Made by a program: the position numbers and the translations under genes. From positions 1 through 61,553 of the IMG/VR virus record IMGVR_UViG_3300038701_001933: a stretch of 61,553 bases of DNA; one strand, written 5' to 3'. The notes beneath the pieces were generated by a model that worked only from the letters and a program-made list of their open reading frames with translations, was not told where the DNA came from and did not search any database. Positions 34,909 to 40,751 of the stretch are shown here, piece after piece (within the stretch, counting starts at the first letter, position 1; each line of letters starts with the position of its first letter). The DNA comes from a virus.

Positions 34909-35186
34909 TAGTATAACTCTCTTTCGATAATCCAGGTGTCTAGGTGGTGTTGTTCTACTATAGCGTGAACGGGTGACATTTCCCTACCTCGCCAAAGTGT
35001 GCCTTCGGGTAGTTCTACCATCGCTTCCCATTTGCCCTCGTTAGCCAAGTCGATTGCCTCAACGCATACAGGCACCATTTCTGCGGGTACGGGTGGATAG
35101 TGATTACTAGACAGGTGCCACTGTAGTTGTGCTTCCAGTGGTAAAAAGTCTTCTGCTGCTAATGCTTCTGCTTGCATTCTTCCCAT
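34908..35186 (-). CDS. Hypothetical protein (92 aa)
   Basis: Helical with PLEAQLQWHLSSNHYPPVPA and AIDLANEGKWEAMVELPEG. TAATG overlaps at both ends. Function unknown. Confidence 0.55.
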   Translation of the reverse strand: MGRMQAEALAAEDFLPLEAQLQWHLSSNHYPPVPAEMVPVCVEAIDLANEGKWEAMVELPEGTLWRGREMSPVHAIVEQHHLDTWIIERELY

Positions 35187-35311
35187 TATCCAATCACCTC
35201 GATAGGGTCGCCGTCCCAGTTTTCAATTGCTTCATAGAATTCCCAAGCCGATACTAAACCAGCCTCATAATCTTCTTTGACTTCTAGCACTTGCTCTTTG
35301 TCCATATACAT
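35186..35311 (-). CDS. Small acidic protein (41 aa)
   Basis: MYMDKEQVLEVKEDYEAGLV, predicted helical. TAATG overlaps at both ends. Function unknown. Confidence 0.5.
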   Translation of the reverse strand: MYMDKEQVLEVKEDYEAGLVSAWEFYEAIENWDGDPIEVIG

Positions 35312-35475
35312 TATTCGCTCTCCTTGCTTTCCTCGATGGATTTATTCTTACTTGCCTTGCGAGTGCGAGCACGCTTGGTGCGACTGTCCTCGTGGGGGGC
35401 ACTGGCGTTGCTACGCCTGATTTCACGCATAGCCTCGATGTAAGGCTTGTTCTCGATTCCCTTCTTTTTCTTCAT
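35311..35475 (-). CDS. Small basic protein (54 aa)
   Basis: Very Lys/Arg-rich (MKKKKGIENKPY, RTKRARTRKASKNK), a possible nucleic-acid binder. TAGGTT lies exactly 6 nt before the ATG, so it is probably leaderless and leads a five-gene unit. Confidence 0.55.
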   Translation of the reverse strand: MKKKKGIENKPYIEAMREIRRSNASAPHEDSRTKRARTRKASKNKSIEESKESE

Positions 35476-35481
35476 ACTTAC

Positions 35482-35505
35482 AACCTAGTCCATACCACTG
35501 ACATT
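35482..35505 (-). promoter_or_regulatory. AATGTCAGTGGT-class promoter, copy 5
   Basis: AATGTCAGTGGT, 6 nt, TAGGTT, 6 nt to ATG 35475. Confidence 0.7.
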
Positions 35506-35577
35506 CTCAAGTCTTAATACGGTGTGTCGTAAAATATTTTGTAACAAATTGATAACGCGCGGGGTCCCCCACCCCTC

Positions 35578-35760
35578 CTAGTGGTGAGCTAGCATGTCTT
35601 TCATTTCTTCTTCCCAGTGCTCAGCAAGGGCGAAATAGACAGCATTTCGGGATTCCTCCTCCTCAGACCAGCAAAGGCCACAAATAGGTTCGCCAGACTC
35701 ATTGGGCGACCAGTCGGTGGTAGGGAAACGGCAGACGAAGCAAAGTTCAAAGTTGTACAT
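35578..35760 (-). CDS. Zinc-ribbon microprotein (60 aa)
   Basis: Cys pairs CFVC and CGLC are separated by 20-25 residues, then an acidic helix (WSEEEESRNAVYFALAEHWE). AAAGGATAAC precedes ATG 35760. Confidence 0.6.
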   Translation of the reverse strand: MYNFELCFVCRFPTTDWSPNESGEPICGLCWSEEEESRNAVYFALAEHWEEEMKDMLAHH

Positions 35761-35815
35761 AGTTATCCTTTCTTGTTGGTTAATAAGTGACACTTAACTA
35801 GCACCTAAGTGTCAC

Positions 35816-35980
35816 TTAGAGTTCCATGTCCGCATAGTCGTATTTGCCAATGCGGTAGGCAATGGGGTCTACATTTTTCAATACCTGGCTGGGCAAGTAT
35901 TCGAGGGTACCAATCTTAATAACCTCGTTAGTCTCATCAAGCATTTCGTCAAATCGTTCTTCAAGTTCCAGTTCAGTCAT
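35816..35980 (-). CDS. Small conserved acidic protein (54 aa)
   Basis: MTELELEERFDEMLDETNEV then LPSQVLKNVDPIAYRIGKYD, a pattern I recall from other actinophage small proteins. AAAGGGAGA precedes the ATG. First of a two-gene unit. Confidence 0.6.
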   Translation of the reverse strand: MTELELEERFDEMLDETNEVIKIGTLEYLPSQVLKNVDPIAYRIGKYDYADMEL

Positions 35981-36003
35981 TTGTCTCCCTTTCGTTAATA
36001 ATA

Positions 36004-36027
36004 AACTTACCACACACCACTGACATT
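36004..36027 (-). promoter_or_regulatory. AATGTCAGTGGT-class promoter, copy 6
   Basis: AATGTCAGTGGT, 6 nt, TAAGTT, then a ribosome-site leader for the gene at 35980. Confidence 0.75.
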
Positions 36028-36314
36028 GGGAAGACGACACGCCGATAGATCGGAAATTGCATAAATGTATAATAGAAAGGTGCGTAAATGTATAACAGAA
36101 ATTGTATAGTAAGTCCTGCAGAAACTGTCACAGGTATGTCATAACTGTACCGAAAACGGTATAGTTTTGACATGCAAAACGGTAGCGTAGTGACTGTAAA
36201 AATGGTAGCGTAGTAGATTCATGATTTTTTCACGATCTTCTTAAACATCTTCATAAGCTGTTTATGGAGTAAATGAAAAATCGGGGGGGTCCCCCATACC
36301 CCTAGGGGCATACA
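36028..36314. repeat. Intergenic gap with two direct-repeat pairs
   Basis: No gene is seen. GCrTAAATGTATAAyAGAAA occurs at 36059 and 36082 (23-bp spacing). GGTAGCGTAGT occurs at 36180 and 36203. The gap also has a CGACACGCCG motif at 36035, a degenerate CACGAT repeat at 36230 and a GGGGGTCCCCC palindrome at 36285. Confidence 0.6.
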
Positions 36315-36542
36315 TCACCTAAGTGACATATGCTCCATAGCGGACTTGGGTGCTGGAATATCTTCAGGCTGGAATACAATCCCACAAGCCTCAAGGAATC
36401 GGCGGGAATCGAATCGGTCATTATCCTGAGCCATATACTTGGCAAAGTCACGGCACAAGTCTAGATATTCTTCAGCATCTACTACCTCTTGATATTCTGA
36501 GAGAATCTCGGACACAGCCACATAGTCTTTTCTGGTCATCAT
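36315..36542 (-). CDS. Hypothetical protein (75 aa)
   Basis: A helical acidic protein (SEILSEYQEVVDAEEYLDLC). Tandem ATGs at 36542 and 36539 leave the exact start open. It follows the 64-aa gene by 3 nt. Confidence 0.5.
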   Translation of the reverse strand: MMTRKDYVAVSEILSEYQEVVDAEEYLDLCRDFAKYMAQDNDRFDSRRFLEACGIVFQPEDIPAPKSAMEHMSLR

Positions 36543-36545
36543 TTT

Positions 36546-36740
36546 CTAGAGCCCCTTTTCTACTAGGTCTTTTCCAACTTTTTCCAATGCCTCAGCATAG
36601 ATTACCTCTAGGGCATCTTTGTTTTCCACTGAGAGATACCCGAACAAACTACCGAGCAACATCGTGTCACCCATATCGCCATAGGCAACGGAGTAAGCGT
36701 CACGCATTTCTTGAGGGGTAGGGTTATATTTGTGTAACAT
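36546..36740 (-). CDS. Hypothetical protein (64 aa)
   Basis: MLHKYNPTPQEMRDAYSVAY, then LFGYLSVENKDALEVIYAEA. The NPTPQEMRDAY start recalls the YTPTTEQMRDDY start of the rightward paralogue family, so it may be a distant member. AAAGGAAAAC precedes the ATG. Confidence 0.55.
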   Translation of the reverse strand: MLHKYNPTPQEMRDAYSVAYGDMGDTMLLGSLFGYLSVENKDALEVIYAEALEKVGKDLVEKGL

Positions 36741-36762
36741 AGTTTTCCTTTCGTTTGATTTT

Positions 36763-36786
36763 AGTTTAGCACTAACCACTGACATT
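36763..36786 (-). promoter_or_regulatory. AATGTCAGTGGT-class promoter, copy 7
   Basis: AATGTCAGTGGT, 6 nt, TAAACT. The stop codon of the upstream gene (36785-36787) overlaps the first bases of the motif. Confidence 0.75.
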
Positions 36787-36919
36787 AGTATTCTGACAGC
36801 AGGCAGTATTCGCATTCTGGGCCAGACTCTCCCACAACGTGCCAGGTGTCTTCACCACAGTAGAGGCAAAAGTCCCAGTCTTCGAGAAAGTCCTTTGAGA
36901 GTTGTTCGGTCATTGTCAT
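36785..36919 (-). CDS. Zinc-ribbon microprotein (44 aa)
   Basis: CLYC and CEYC pairs about 20 residues apart in an acidic protein. It is a single-gene unit with its own promoter. AAAGGAAAAC precedes the ATG. Confidence 0.6.
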   Translation of the reverse strand: MTMTEQLSKDFLEDWDFCLYCGEDTWHVVGESGPECEYCLLSEY

Positions 36920-36943
36920 AGTTTTCCTTTCGTTGATGTTTTT

Positions 36944-36967
36944 ATTCTAGCAGTGACTACTGACATT
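36944..36967 (-). promoter_or_regulatory. AATGTCAGTGGT-class promoter, copy 8
   Basis: AATGTCAGTAGT, 6 nt, TAGAAT. One base differs from the consensus. Confidence 0.7.
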
Positions 36968-37082
36968 CAGGGCCACGGAGAAAAAGATGACACTCAGTGC
37001 CACGAGCAGAGAAGACATTTTTACCACAGTGCTCGCAACGCAGAACGTCCTCATCGAGCAGGGTAGAGAATTCGTGAACCAT
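36957..37082 (-). CDS. Zinc-finger-like microprotein (41 aa)
   Basis: MVHEFSTLLDEDVLRCEHCG then TECHLFLRGPEC, a possible Cys/His zinc site. AAAGGAAAAC precedes the ATG. Its 3' end overlaps the next promoter. Confidence 0.55.
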   Translation of the reverse strand: MVHEFSTLLDEDVLRCEHCGKNVFSARGTECHLFLRGPECQ

Positions 37083-37106
37083 AGTTTTCCTTTCTTTGAT
37101 ACTTCT

Positions 37107-37130
37107 ACAGTAGCACCGACCACTGACATC
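37107..37130 (-). promoter_or_regulatory. AATGTCAGTGGT-class promoter, copy 9
   Basis: GATGTCAGTGGT, 6 nt, TACTGT. Confidence 0.65.
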
Positions 37131-37194
37131 CGCAACTGTTTTTCCTACAAAGTTTGGGATGTCTTTTTGTAGGTCGTAAACAATGCTTCGTAAG

Positions 37195-37215
37195 TTATCC
37201 ACAAAGTTATCCACA
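37195..37215. other. Tandem perfect DnaA boxes
   Basis: TTATCCACA occurs twice, at 37195-37203 and 37207-37215, beside a GGGGGTCCCC palindrome at 37219. Confidence 0.6.
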
Positions 37216-37259
37216 GCCGGGGGTCCCCGCTTCACAGCTTTTTCTCAGGGAAAACGACT

Positions 37260-37391
37260 TTAGTAGTCGTCGCCCCCAATAGAAGTAGCCACCAGATAGT
37301 GACCACCCATAGCCGCACCAGCGAGGAAGCACTCCTCGTGGTCAACAACCCCATCGCGGGGCTCATCACAGAACATGCAATCGATAATCAT
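37260..37391 (-). CDS. Cys/His microprotein (43 aa)
   Basis: MIIDCMFCDEPRDGVVDHEE then CFLAGAAMGGHYL, a likely metal site of Cys and His. AAAGGAGAT precedes the ATG. The upstream sequence has the promoter layout but only a weak match to the motif (37421-37444). Confidence 0.55.
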   Translation of the reverse strand: MIIDCMFCDEPRDGVVDHEECFLAGAAMGGHYLVATSIGGDDY

Positions 37392-37533
37392 GAAAATCTC
37401 CTTTTCGGTTCGTTAGAATAAACTTACCACAAAGTTATAGGATTAGCAAGTCTTAGTCGTAAATAAGTTGTAACGTTTTGATAACGGTGGGGGTCCCCGA
37501 TTTTTGCGGGTATGTCAAGTCTAAAAGACTAGC

Positions 37534-37698
37534 CTAAGCATATAGACTGTAGTCTTCTAGAATAGCCATATAGTCTCTGGAATCATTCCAGTATGGCTGA
37601 GCATAAGCTACAGCTTCTTCACGAGTAGCGAATTCTACATACTCAACACGTTCGTTGATTGGAAGAGCTTTCTTTTCGATAACCTTTACTTTGAACAT
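37534..37698 (-). CDS. Small hypothetical protein (54 aa)
   Basis: MFKVKVIEKKALPINERVEY then REEAVAYAQPYW, an alpha/beta fold. It uses a different upstream element (ATTGCCAAAA at 37758). Confidence 0.55.
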   Translation of the reverse strand: MFKVKVIEKKALPINERVEYVEFATREEAVAYAQPYWNDSRDYMAILEDYSLYA

Positions 37699-37900
37699 TT
37701 TACTACCTAACTTTCTATTTACTATTCTTTAACCTTATGACTATAGTCTCTCACACTATTGCCAAAATATCAAGAGGCAAAACCTACAAAGTTTATAGGT
37801 TCTTTTTGTGGGACATCTACAACGGGGGACCCCCGTTTTCAGGAAACTCTCAGGTTAGGCTAATATGAAACAAAGAAATAGCGAAACAGCTAAAAATATT

Positions 37901-38047
37901 TCAAGCGTGTTCATTTATTTTCCTTTGAACAGCCATCACTGCCAAAGACACCACAACCCATCCAGCCAAGGCAATAGTGCTATAAGGAAACAGTGCGTCA
38001 GCAAAAGCAATGCAGACCGCAAGATACACTAGTGAGAATGTTTTCAT
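37901..38047 (-). CDS. Two-TM microprotein (48 aa)
   Basis: Two short hydrophobic helices (SLVYLAVCIAFADALF and IALAGWVVVSLAVMAV) with a basic end. Likely inserts in the inner membrane. Co-transcribed with the gene at 38056-38235. Confidence 0.55.
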   Translation of the reverse strand: MKTFSLVYLAVCIAFADALFPYSTIALAGWVVVSLAVMAVQRKINEHA

Positions 38048-38055
38048 CTTTACCC

Positions 38056-38235
38056 CTAGACCGTGCTCGAAATGGTAACAGAGTAGCCATCGAACAACTG
38101 TTCGAGGTCAGCCCAATAGCCTTCACCAAAGCCCACAGAGCGATAGTACTCCTGAGCATTTTTCAAGTTATAGAAATCTACAGAATCTACAACCATTCCG
38201 TTATTGCGATTCCAAATCTTTACCCGATAATCCAT
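38056..38235 (-). CDS. Small hypothetical protein (59 aa)
   Basis: MDYRVKIWNRNNGMVVDSVD then YYRSVGFGEGYWADLE. AAAGGTAAAC precedes the ATG. No family is recognised. Confidence 0.55.
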   Translation of the reverse strand: MDYRVKIWNRNNGMVVDSVDFYNLKNAQEYYRSVGFGEGYWADLEQLFDGYSVTISSTV

Positions 38236-38260
38236 TAGTTTACCTTTCGTTGATGTTTCC

Positions 38261-38284
38261 ATTATAGGGGATACCACCGACATT
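38261..38284 (-). promoter_or_regulatory. AATGTCAGTGGT-class promoter, copy 10
   Basis: AATGTCGGTGGT, 6 nt, TATAAT. The stop codon of the upstream gene (38283-38285) overlaps the motif. Confidence 0.75.
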
Positions 38285-38417
38285 AGCGGGGGTACTCCAT
38301 TCCGATATTGACAAGACCCGAACGGTCATAGGGACAGAATGACTTAGAGAAATCACTCTCAATGAAGATACGGTCACAGGTTACGCACTGACCATAGTGC
38401 TTTTGGTACATTGACAT
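38283..38417 (-). CDS. Zinc-ribbon microprotein (44 aa)
   Basis: MSMYQKHYGQCVTCDRIFIE then SFCPYDRSG, one CxxC pair plus a CPYD, typical of a small ribbon. Single-gene unit. Confidence 0.6.
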   Translation of the reverse strand: MSMYQKHYGQCVTCDRIFIESDFSKSFCPYDRSGLVNIGMEYPR

Positions 38418-38444
38418 TAGTTGTCCTTTCTTTGTTATGATTAC

Positions 38445-38468
38445 AGCTTAACATCGACCACTGACATT
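38445..38468 (-). promoter_or_regulatory. AATGTCAGTGGT-class promoter, copy 11
   Basis: AATGTCAGTGGT, 6 nt, TAAGCT. Confidence 0.7.
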
Positions 38469-38586
38469 ACCAAAGCGACACGCCGTGTTTGTCAAAAATA
38501 ATTTGTAACTCTCAGGTTATTCTCAGGTTCGGGGTCCCCCATTTTTGGCGGTATGTCAAATCGACACACCGACTAAGGCTAATAGA

Positions 38587-38751
38587 TTAACCTTTGTGAA
38601 TAAAGGTTACAATGATGGTAGCACTTGGCTTACCTACATTCTTGTAATCAACTGCTTTACGAGGAGAGCACTTGCAATCCTGCTTACCATGAGTGATTAC
38701 ATCGAGAGCGTCAAAGCCCTCATCCATCTTGTGAATTACTTTCTTGAACAT
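38587..38751 (-). CDS. Small basic protein (54 aa)
   Basis: MFKKVIHKMDEGFDALDVIT then CKCSPRKAVDYKNVG. Two close cysteines. Its upstream region shares ATTGCCAAAA (38807) with the gene at 37698. Confidence 0.55.
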   Translation of the reverse strand: MFKKVIHKMDEGFDALDVITHGKQDCKCSPRKAVDYKNVGKPSATIIVTFIHKG

Positions 38752-38859
38752 ATTATTTCCTAACTCTTAGTTTCTTTATCTTTATATAACTAATCATCCC
38801 ATGGATATTGCCAAAAGTCAAGCGCGACACGCCGATAGGGTCAAAAATAGTTAAAAAAG

Positions 38860-38868
38860 TTATCCACA
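38860..38868. other. DnaA box
   Basis: A perfect TTATCCACA next to a GCGGGGACCCCGC palindrome, in the divergent gap between leftward and rightward microprotein genes. Confidence 0.45.
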
Positions 38869-38936
38869 GGCGGGGACCCCGCGCCGTTACCATTCTGTTA
38901 TAAAAAAGATTGCGACACGCCGTGTTTTGAGTTGCA

Positions 38937-38960
38937 TATGTCAGGGGTATGCCCTAGAGT
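38937..38960 (+). promoter_or_regulatory. AATGTCAGTGGT-class promoter, rightward copy 12
   Basis: TATGTCAGGGGT, 6 nt, TAGAGT, then a leader with AAGGAAAAG before ATG 38999. The same spacing on the opposite strand supports the motif as a true promoter. Confidence 0.7.
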
Positions 38961-38998
38961 ATAAGTATCAACAAAGAAACCAAGAGTAAGGAAAAGAA

Positions 38999-39178
38999 AT
39001 GACCAAGACAGTAACTCTCCTCGATGGAACTGACATCGTCCTCGAATCTGGCTCTGAATGGGGAGATGTTGTCTGCCTCATCTGTGGCTCTGATTACATC
39101 AACGAAGGTTACGGTTACTGTGACGAAACTCTTGAATGTGCATTCGATGAAGGTGAGCACTTGGTCAAGATAGGCTAG
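38999..39178 (+). CDS. Cys-rich microprotein (59 aa)
   Basis: MTKTVTLLDGTDIVLESGSE, then CLICGSDYINEGYGYCDETL with a further C and H, a likely zinc ribbon. It is rightward, opposite to the genes to its left. Confidence 0.6.
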   Translation: MTKTVTLLDGTDIVLESGSEWGDVVCLICGSDYINEGYGYCDETLECAFDEGEHLVKIG

Positions 39179-39201
39179 ATGTCAGCGGTATAGAGTAAAC
39201 T
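39178..39201 (+). promoter_or_regulatory. AATGTCAGTGGT-class promoter, rightward copy 13
   Basis: GATGTCAGCGGT, 6 nt, TAAACT. It begins in the stop codon of the previous gene. Confidence 0.7.
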
Positions 39202-39228
39202 AGAATCAACAAAGAAAGGTAAACTAAA

Positions 39229-39390
39229 ATGGAAACCAAAGGCTACGAAGTTCGAGTCATCAACAACGACAAGTCCGAAGACATCTACATCTATGCACCT
39301 GACCCTGGACGTTGGGGTAAGCTCAACGAGTTTTATGGTCAAGCTGTCCAAGAAGGTAAAATCTTTACCTGCTTTATCCAGATGGTTTAG
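39229..39390 (+). CDS. Small hypothetical protein (53 aa)
   Basis: METKGYEVRVINNDKSEDIY then PGRWGKLNEFYGQ, an alpha/beta microprotein. GAAAGGTAAAC precedes the ATG. Followed by a strong terminator. Confidence 0.55.
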   Translation: METKGYEVRVINNDKSEDIYIYAPDPGRWGKLNEFYGQAVQEGKIFTCFIQMV

Positions 39391-39405
39391 TGCCTACCAG
39401 GCACC

Positions 39406-39442
39406 ACCCCCTACCCCCTACCGGTGACGGCGGGGTAGGGGT
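39406..39442 (+). terminator. Strong hairpin after 39390
   Basis: ACCCCCTACCCC pairs with GGGGTAGGGGT across a short loop, followed after about 10 nt by an A-rich stretch rather than a T-run. Confidence 0.6.
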
Positions 39443-39462
39443 ACTGGTATGTAAAAAAAATA

Positions 39463-39540
39463 TGCCATACGGGTACTAGAAAAAATAAGCACAAAAAATG
39501 GCATACGGGTATTGACAGATAAAGTAGTGTGGGCTATGAT
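39463..39540 (+). promoter_or_regulatory. Repeat-flanked promoter without an obvious gene
   Basis: TGsCATACGGGTA occurs at 39463 and 39499; the second copy directly abuts TTGACA (39512), followed by 17 nt and TATGAT (39535-39540). No rightward gene follows before the leftward M23 gene ends at 39631, so the product may be a short or antisense RNA. Confidence 0.65.
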
Positions 39541-39630
39541 CATTACCCTTGAGTGCGGACTAATAATTTAGTAAATATATACAAATATGTGTATCGTACA
39601 CATAACAAAATTTTTTAAATTTTTGTCAAA

Positions 39631-40239
39631 TCAATTCACTATGTGTTTATTAAAAAATTCGAGGGGATCTAAGACAGTATCATTCCTATGCACTTCAAAG
39701 TGTAAGTGTGGACCTGTTGACACTCCTGTATTGCCTACATAGCCTATAAGTGTGCCTTTTGGGACAATGTCGCCTTTTTGGAATTTTTGTGATGCTGCTG
39801 TTGGTGTCATATGTGCATAGATGGTTGTATATTCTAGTTCTTCTGGATGAATAATATGGCGTATTACGGCACGGTAGCCGAAGCTGCCATCCCATCCAAT
39901 ATCAACTATTTCTCCATCCATAATGTTGTAGATTTCTTCACCTTCTCCTGGTGTGAAGTCTATTCCTTGGTGGAATGTTGAACATTGTGAACAATTTGCA
40001 AGGTAACGGTATCCAAAGTGACTTGTTCTATTTTGGTAGTCTTCTACTGGCCATATGATATCAAATAGCCATTCTTGTTTTTTCACGGGGATAGGATCAC
40101 CTTGGACAACAATAGTTTGACTATTGGCACTATTGTTGGTATAATCACCAAATTTGTATTGAGAAACCCCTAAGCCCATAAATGTTGGGGGTATCAAAAA
40201 AGACAAAACAATAACTACTAATGTTTTCATAGAAGACAC
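39631..40239 (-). CDS. Secreted/anchored M23 peptidase
   Basis: This 202-aa protein has an N-terminal hydrophobic signal or anchor (about residues 5-23), a linker, and an M23 domain with FHQGIDFTPG, IYAHM and STGPHLHFEVHR. Unlike the endolysin at 10788 it has no PG-binding repeats and can be exported by itself. It could remodel the wall during release or infection. GTG 40239 or ATG 40230 may be the start; TATACT lies upstream. Confidence 0.85.
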   Translation of the reverse strand: MSSMKTLVVIVLSFLIPPTFMGLGVSQYKFGDYTNNSANSQTIVVQGDPIPVKKQEWLFDIIWPVEDYQNRTSHFGYRYLANCSQCSTFHQGIDFTPGEGEEIYNIMDGEIVDIGWDGSFGYRAVIRHIIHPEELEYTTIYAHMTPTAASQKFQKGDIVPKGTLIGYVGNTGVSTGPHLHFEVHRNDTVLDPLEFFNKHIVN

Positions 40240-40256
40240 AATCTAACTAGTATAAA

Positions 40257-40481
40257 CTAGTTTTGTTCATAAGCTTCCCACTTGTTTTCTGGACAATATG
40301 CGTTCGGCAGTGTTGCCTTAAGCTTCATAAAACAACCACAAAGGCCGCATGTTTTCATTTTTTGATTCAAAAGAGGACAAGACAAGCAAATTTCGTATCT
40401 ATTTTGATAGACACTTTCTGGTACGGGTTTTATCCTGGGATCTATTAAATCCCAAGGCATAGCTGGTTTTTCTTTACCCAT
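40257..40481 (-). CDS. CGCFM-type zinc protein, paralogue A
   Basis: This 74-aa protein has RYEICLSCPLL, CGLCGCFMKLKATLPNAYCP and KWEAY, a five- to six-Cys small domain common in phages (DUF6171-like). It is paralogous to the gene at 40752 and overlaps the HTH gene by 8 nt. Confidence 0.7.
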   Translation of the reverse strand: MGKEKPAMPWDLIDPRIKPVPESVYQNRYEICLSCPLLNQKMKTCGLCGCFMKLKATLPNAYCPENKWEAYEQN

Positions 40482-40644
40482 TATCACTTTTTGTTTTAGA
40501 GATATGGCCTATTTTATATTTGCGAAGGTAAATTTCAACAAGCTTCCACGAGACATTGAGTTCTTTACTAATATCAACAGAAGATTTTCCGGCAGCGATC
40601 TGTTCTTTTAAATATTCTTCATTGTGATGCATTTTCATAGTCAT
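40474..40644 (-). CDS. HTH protein (56 aa)
   Basis: EEYLKEQIAAGKSSVDISKE then LNVSWKLVEIYLRKYKIG is a resolvase/MarR-type helix-turn-helix with little else. GGAGAGAG precedes the ATG. It may regulate this small operon. Confidence 0.65.
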   Translation of the reverse strand: MTMKMHHNEEYLKEQIAAGKSSVDISKELNVSWKLVEIYLRKYKIGHISKTKSDNG

Positions 40645-40741
40645 CTCTCTCCTCTACAGTCAACCATACATTATCCCATATGTCTCTGTCAAGTCGTTTA
40701 TTAAAATTTTCGAGGGCATCAGGAGATTCTTCTCTTGGCAT
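40619..40741 (-). CDS. Small acidic protein (40 aa)
   Basis: MPREESPDALENFNKRLDRD then WLTVEERDDYENASQ. It overlaps the HTH gene by 26 nt in another frame. Possible, not certain. Confidence 0.4.
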   Translation of the reverse strand: MPREESPDALENFNKRLDRDIWDNVWLTVEERDDYENASQ

Positions 40742-40751
40742 AAAACAAATA

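Larger units (their letters stand above)
28764..38880. repeat. Twelve GGGGACCCC-type palindromes
   Basis: GGGG(G)[A/T](C)CCCC palindromes start at 28764, 31357, 32535, 33542, 34424, 35561, 36285, 37219, 37489, 37825, 38531 and 38872, always outside genes. Almost all lie just past the stop of a leftward gene and upstream of the next promoter. Some extend to GCGGGGACCCCGC or CGGGGGACCCCCG. There is no T-tract, so they look like protein-binding sites or RNA-end elements rather than ordinary terminators. Confidence 0.8.
38475..38922. repeat. GCGACACGCCG repeats
   Basis: GCGACACGCCG at 38475, 38824 and 38912, ACGACACGCCG at 36034, and a variant TCGACACACCG at 38561. All are intergenic, between promoters and palindromes, where leftward and rightward units diverge. 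Confidence 0.6.

Noticed and set aside
28764-38880. GGGGACCCC palindromes as intrinsic terminators
   Set aside because: They have no loop and no T-tract on either strand in most copies; real terminators in this window (23561, 27628) look different.
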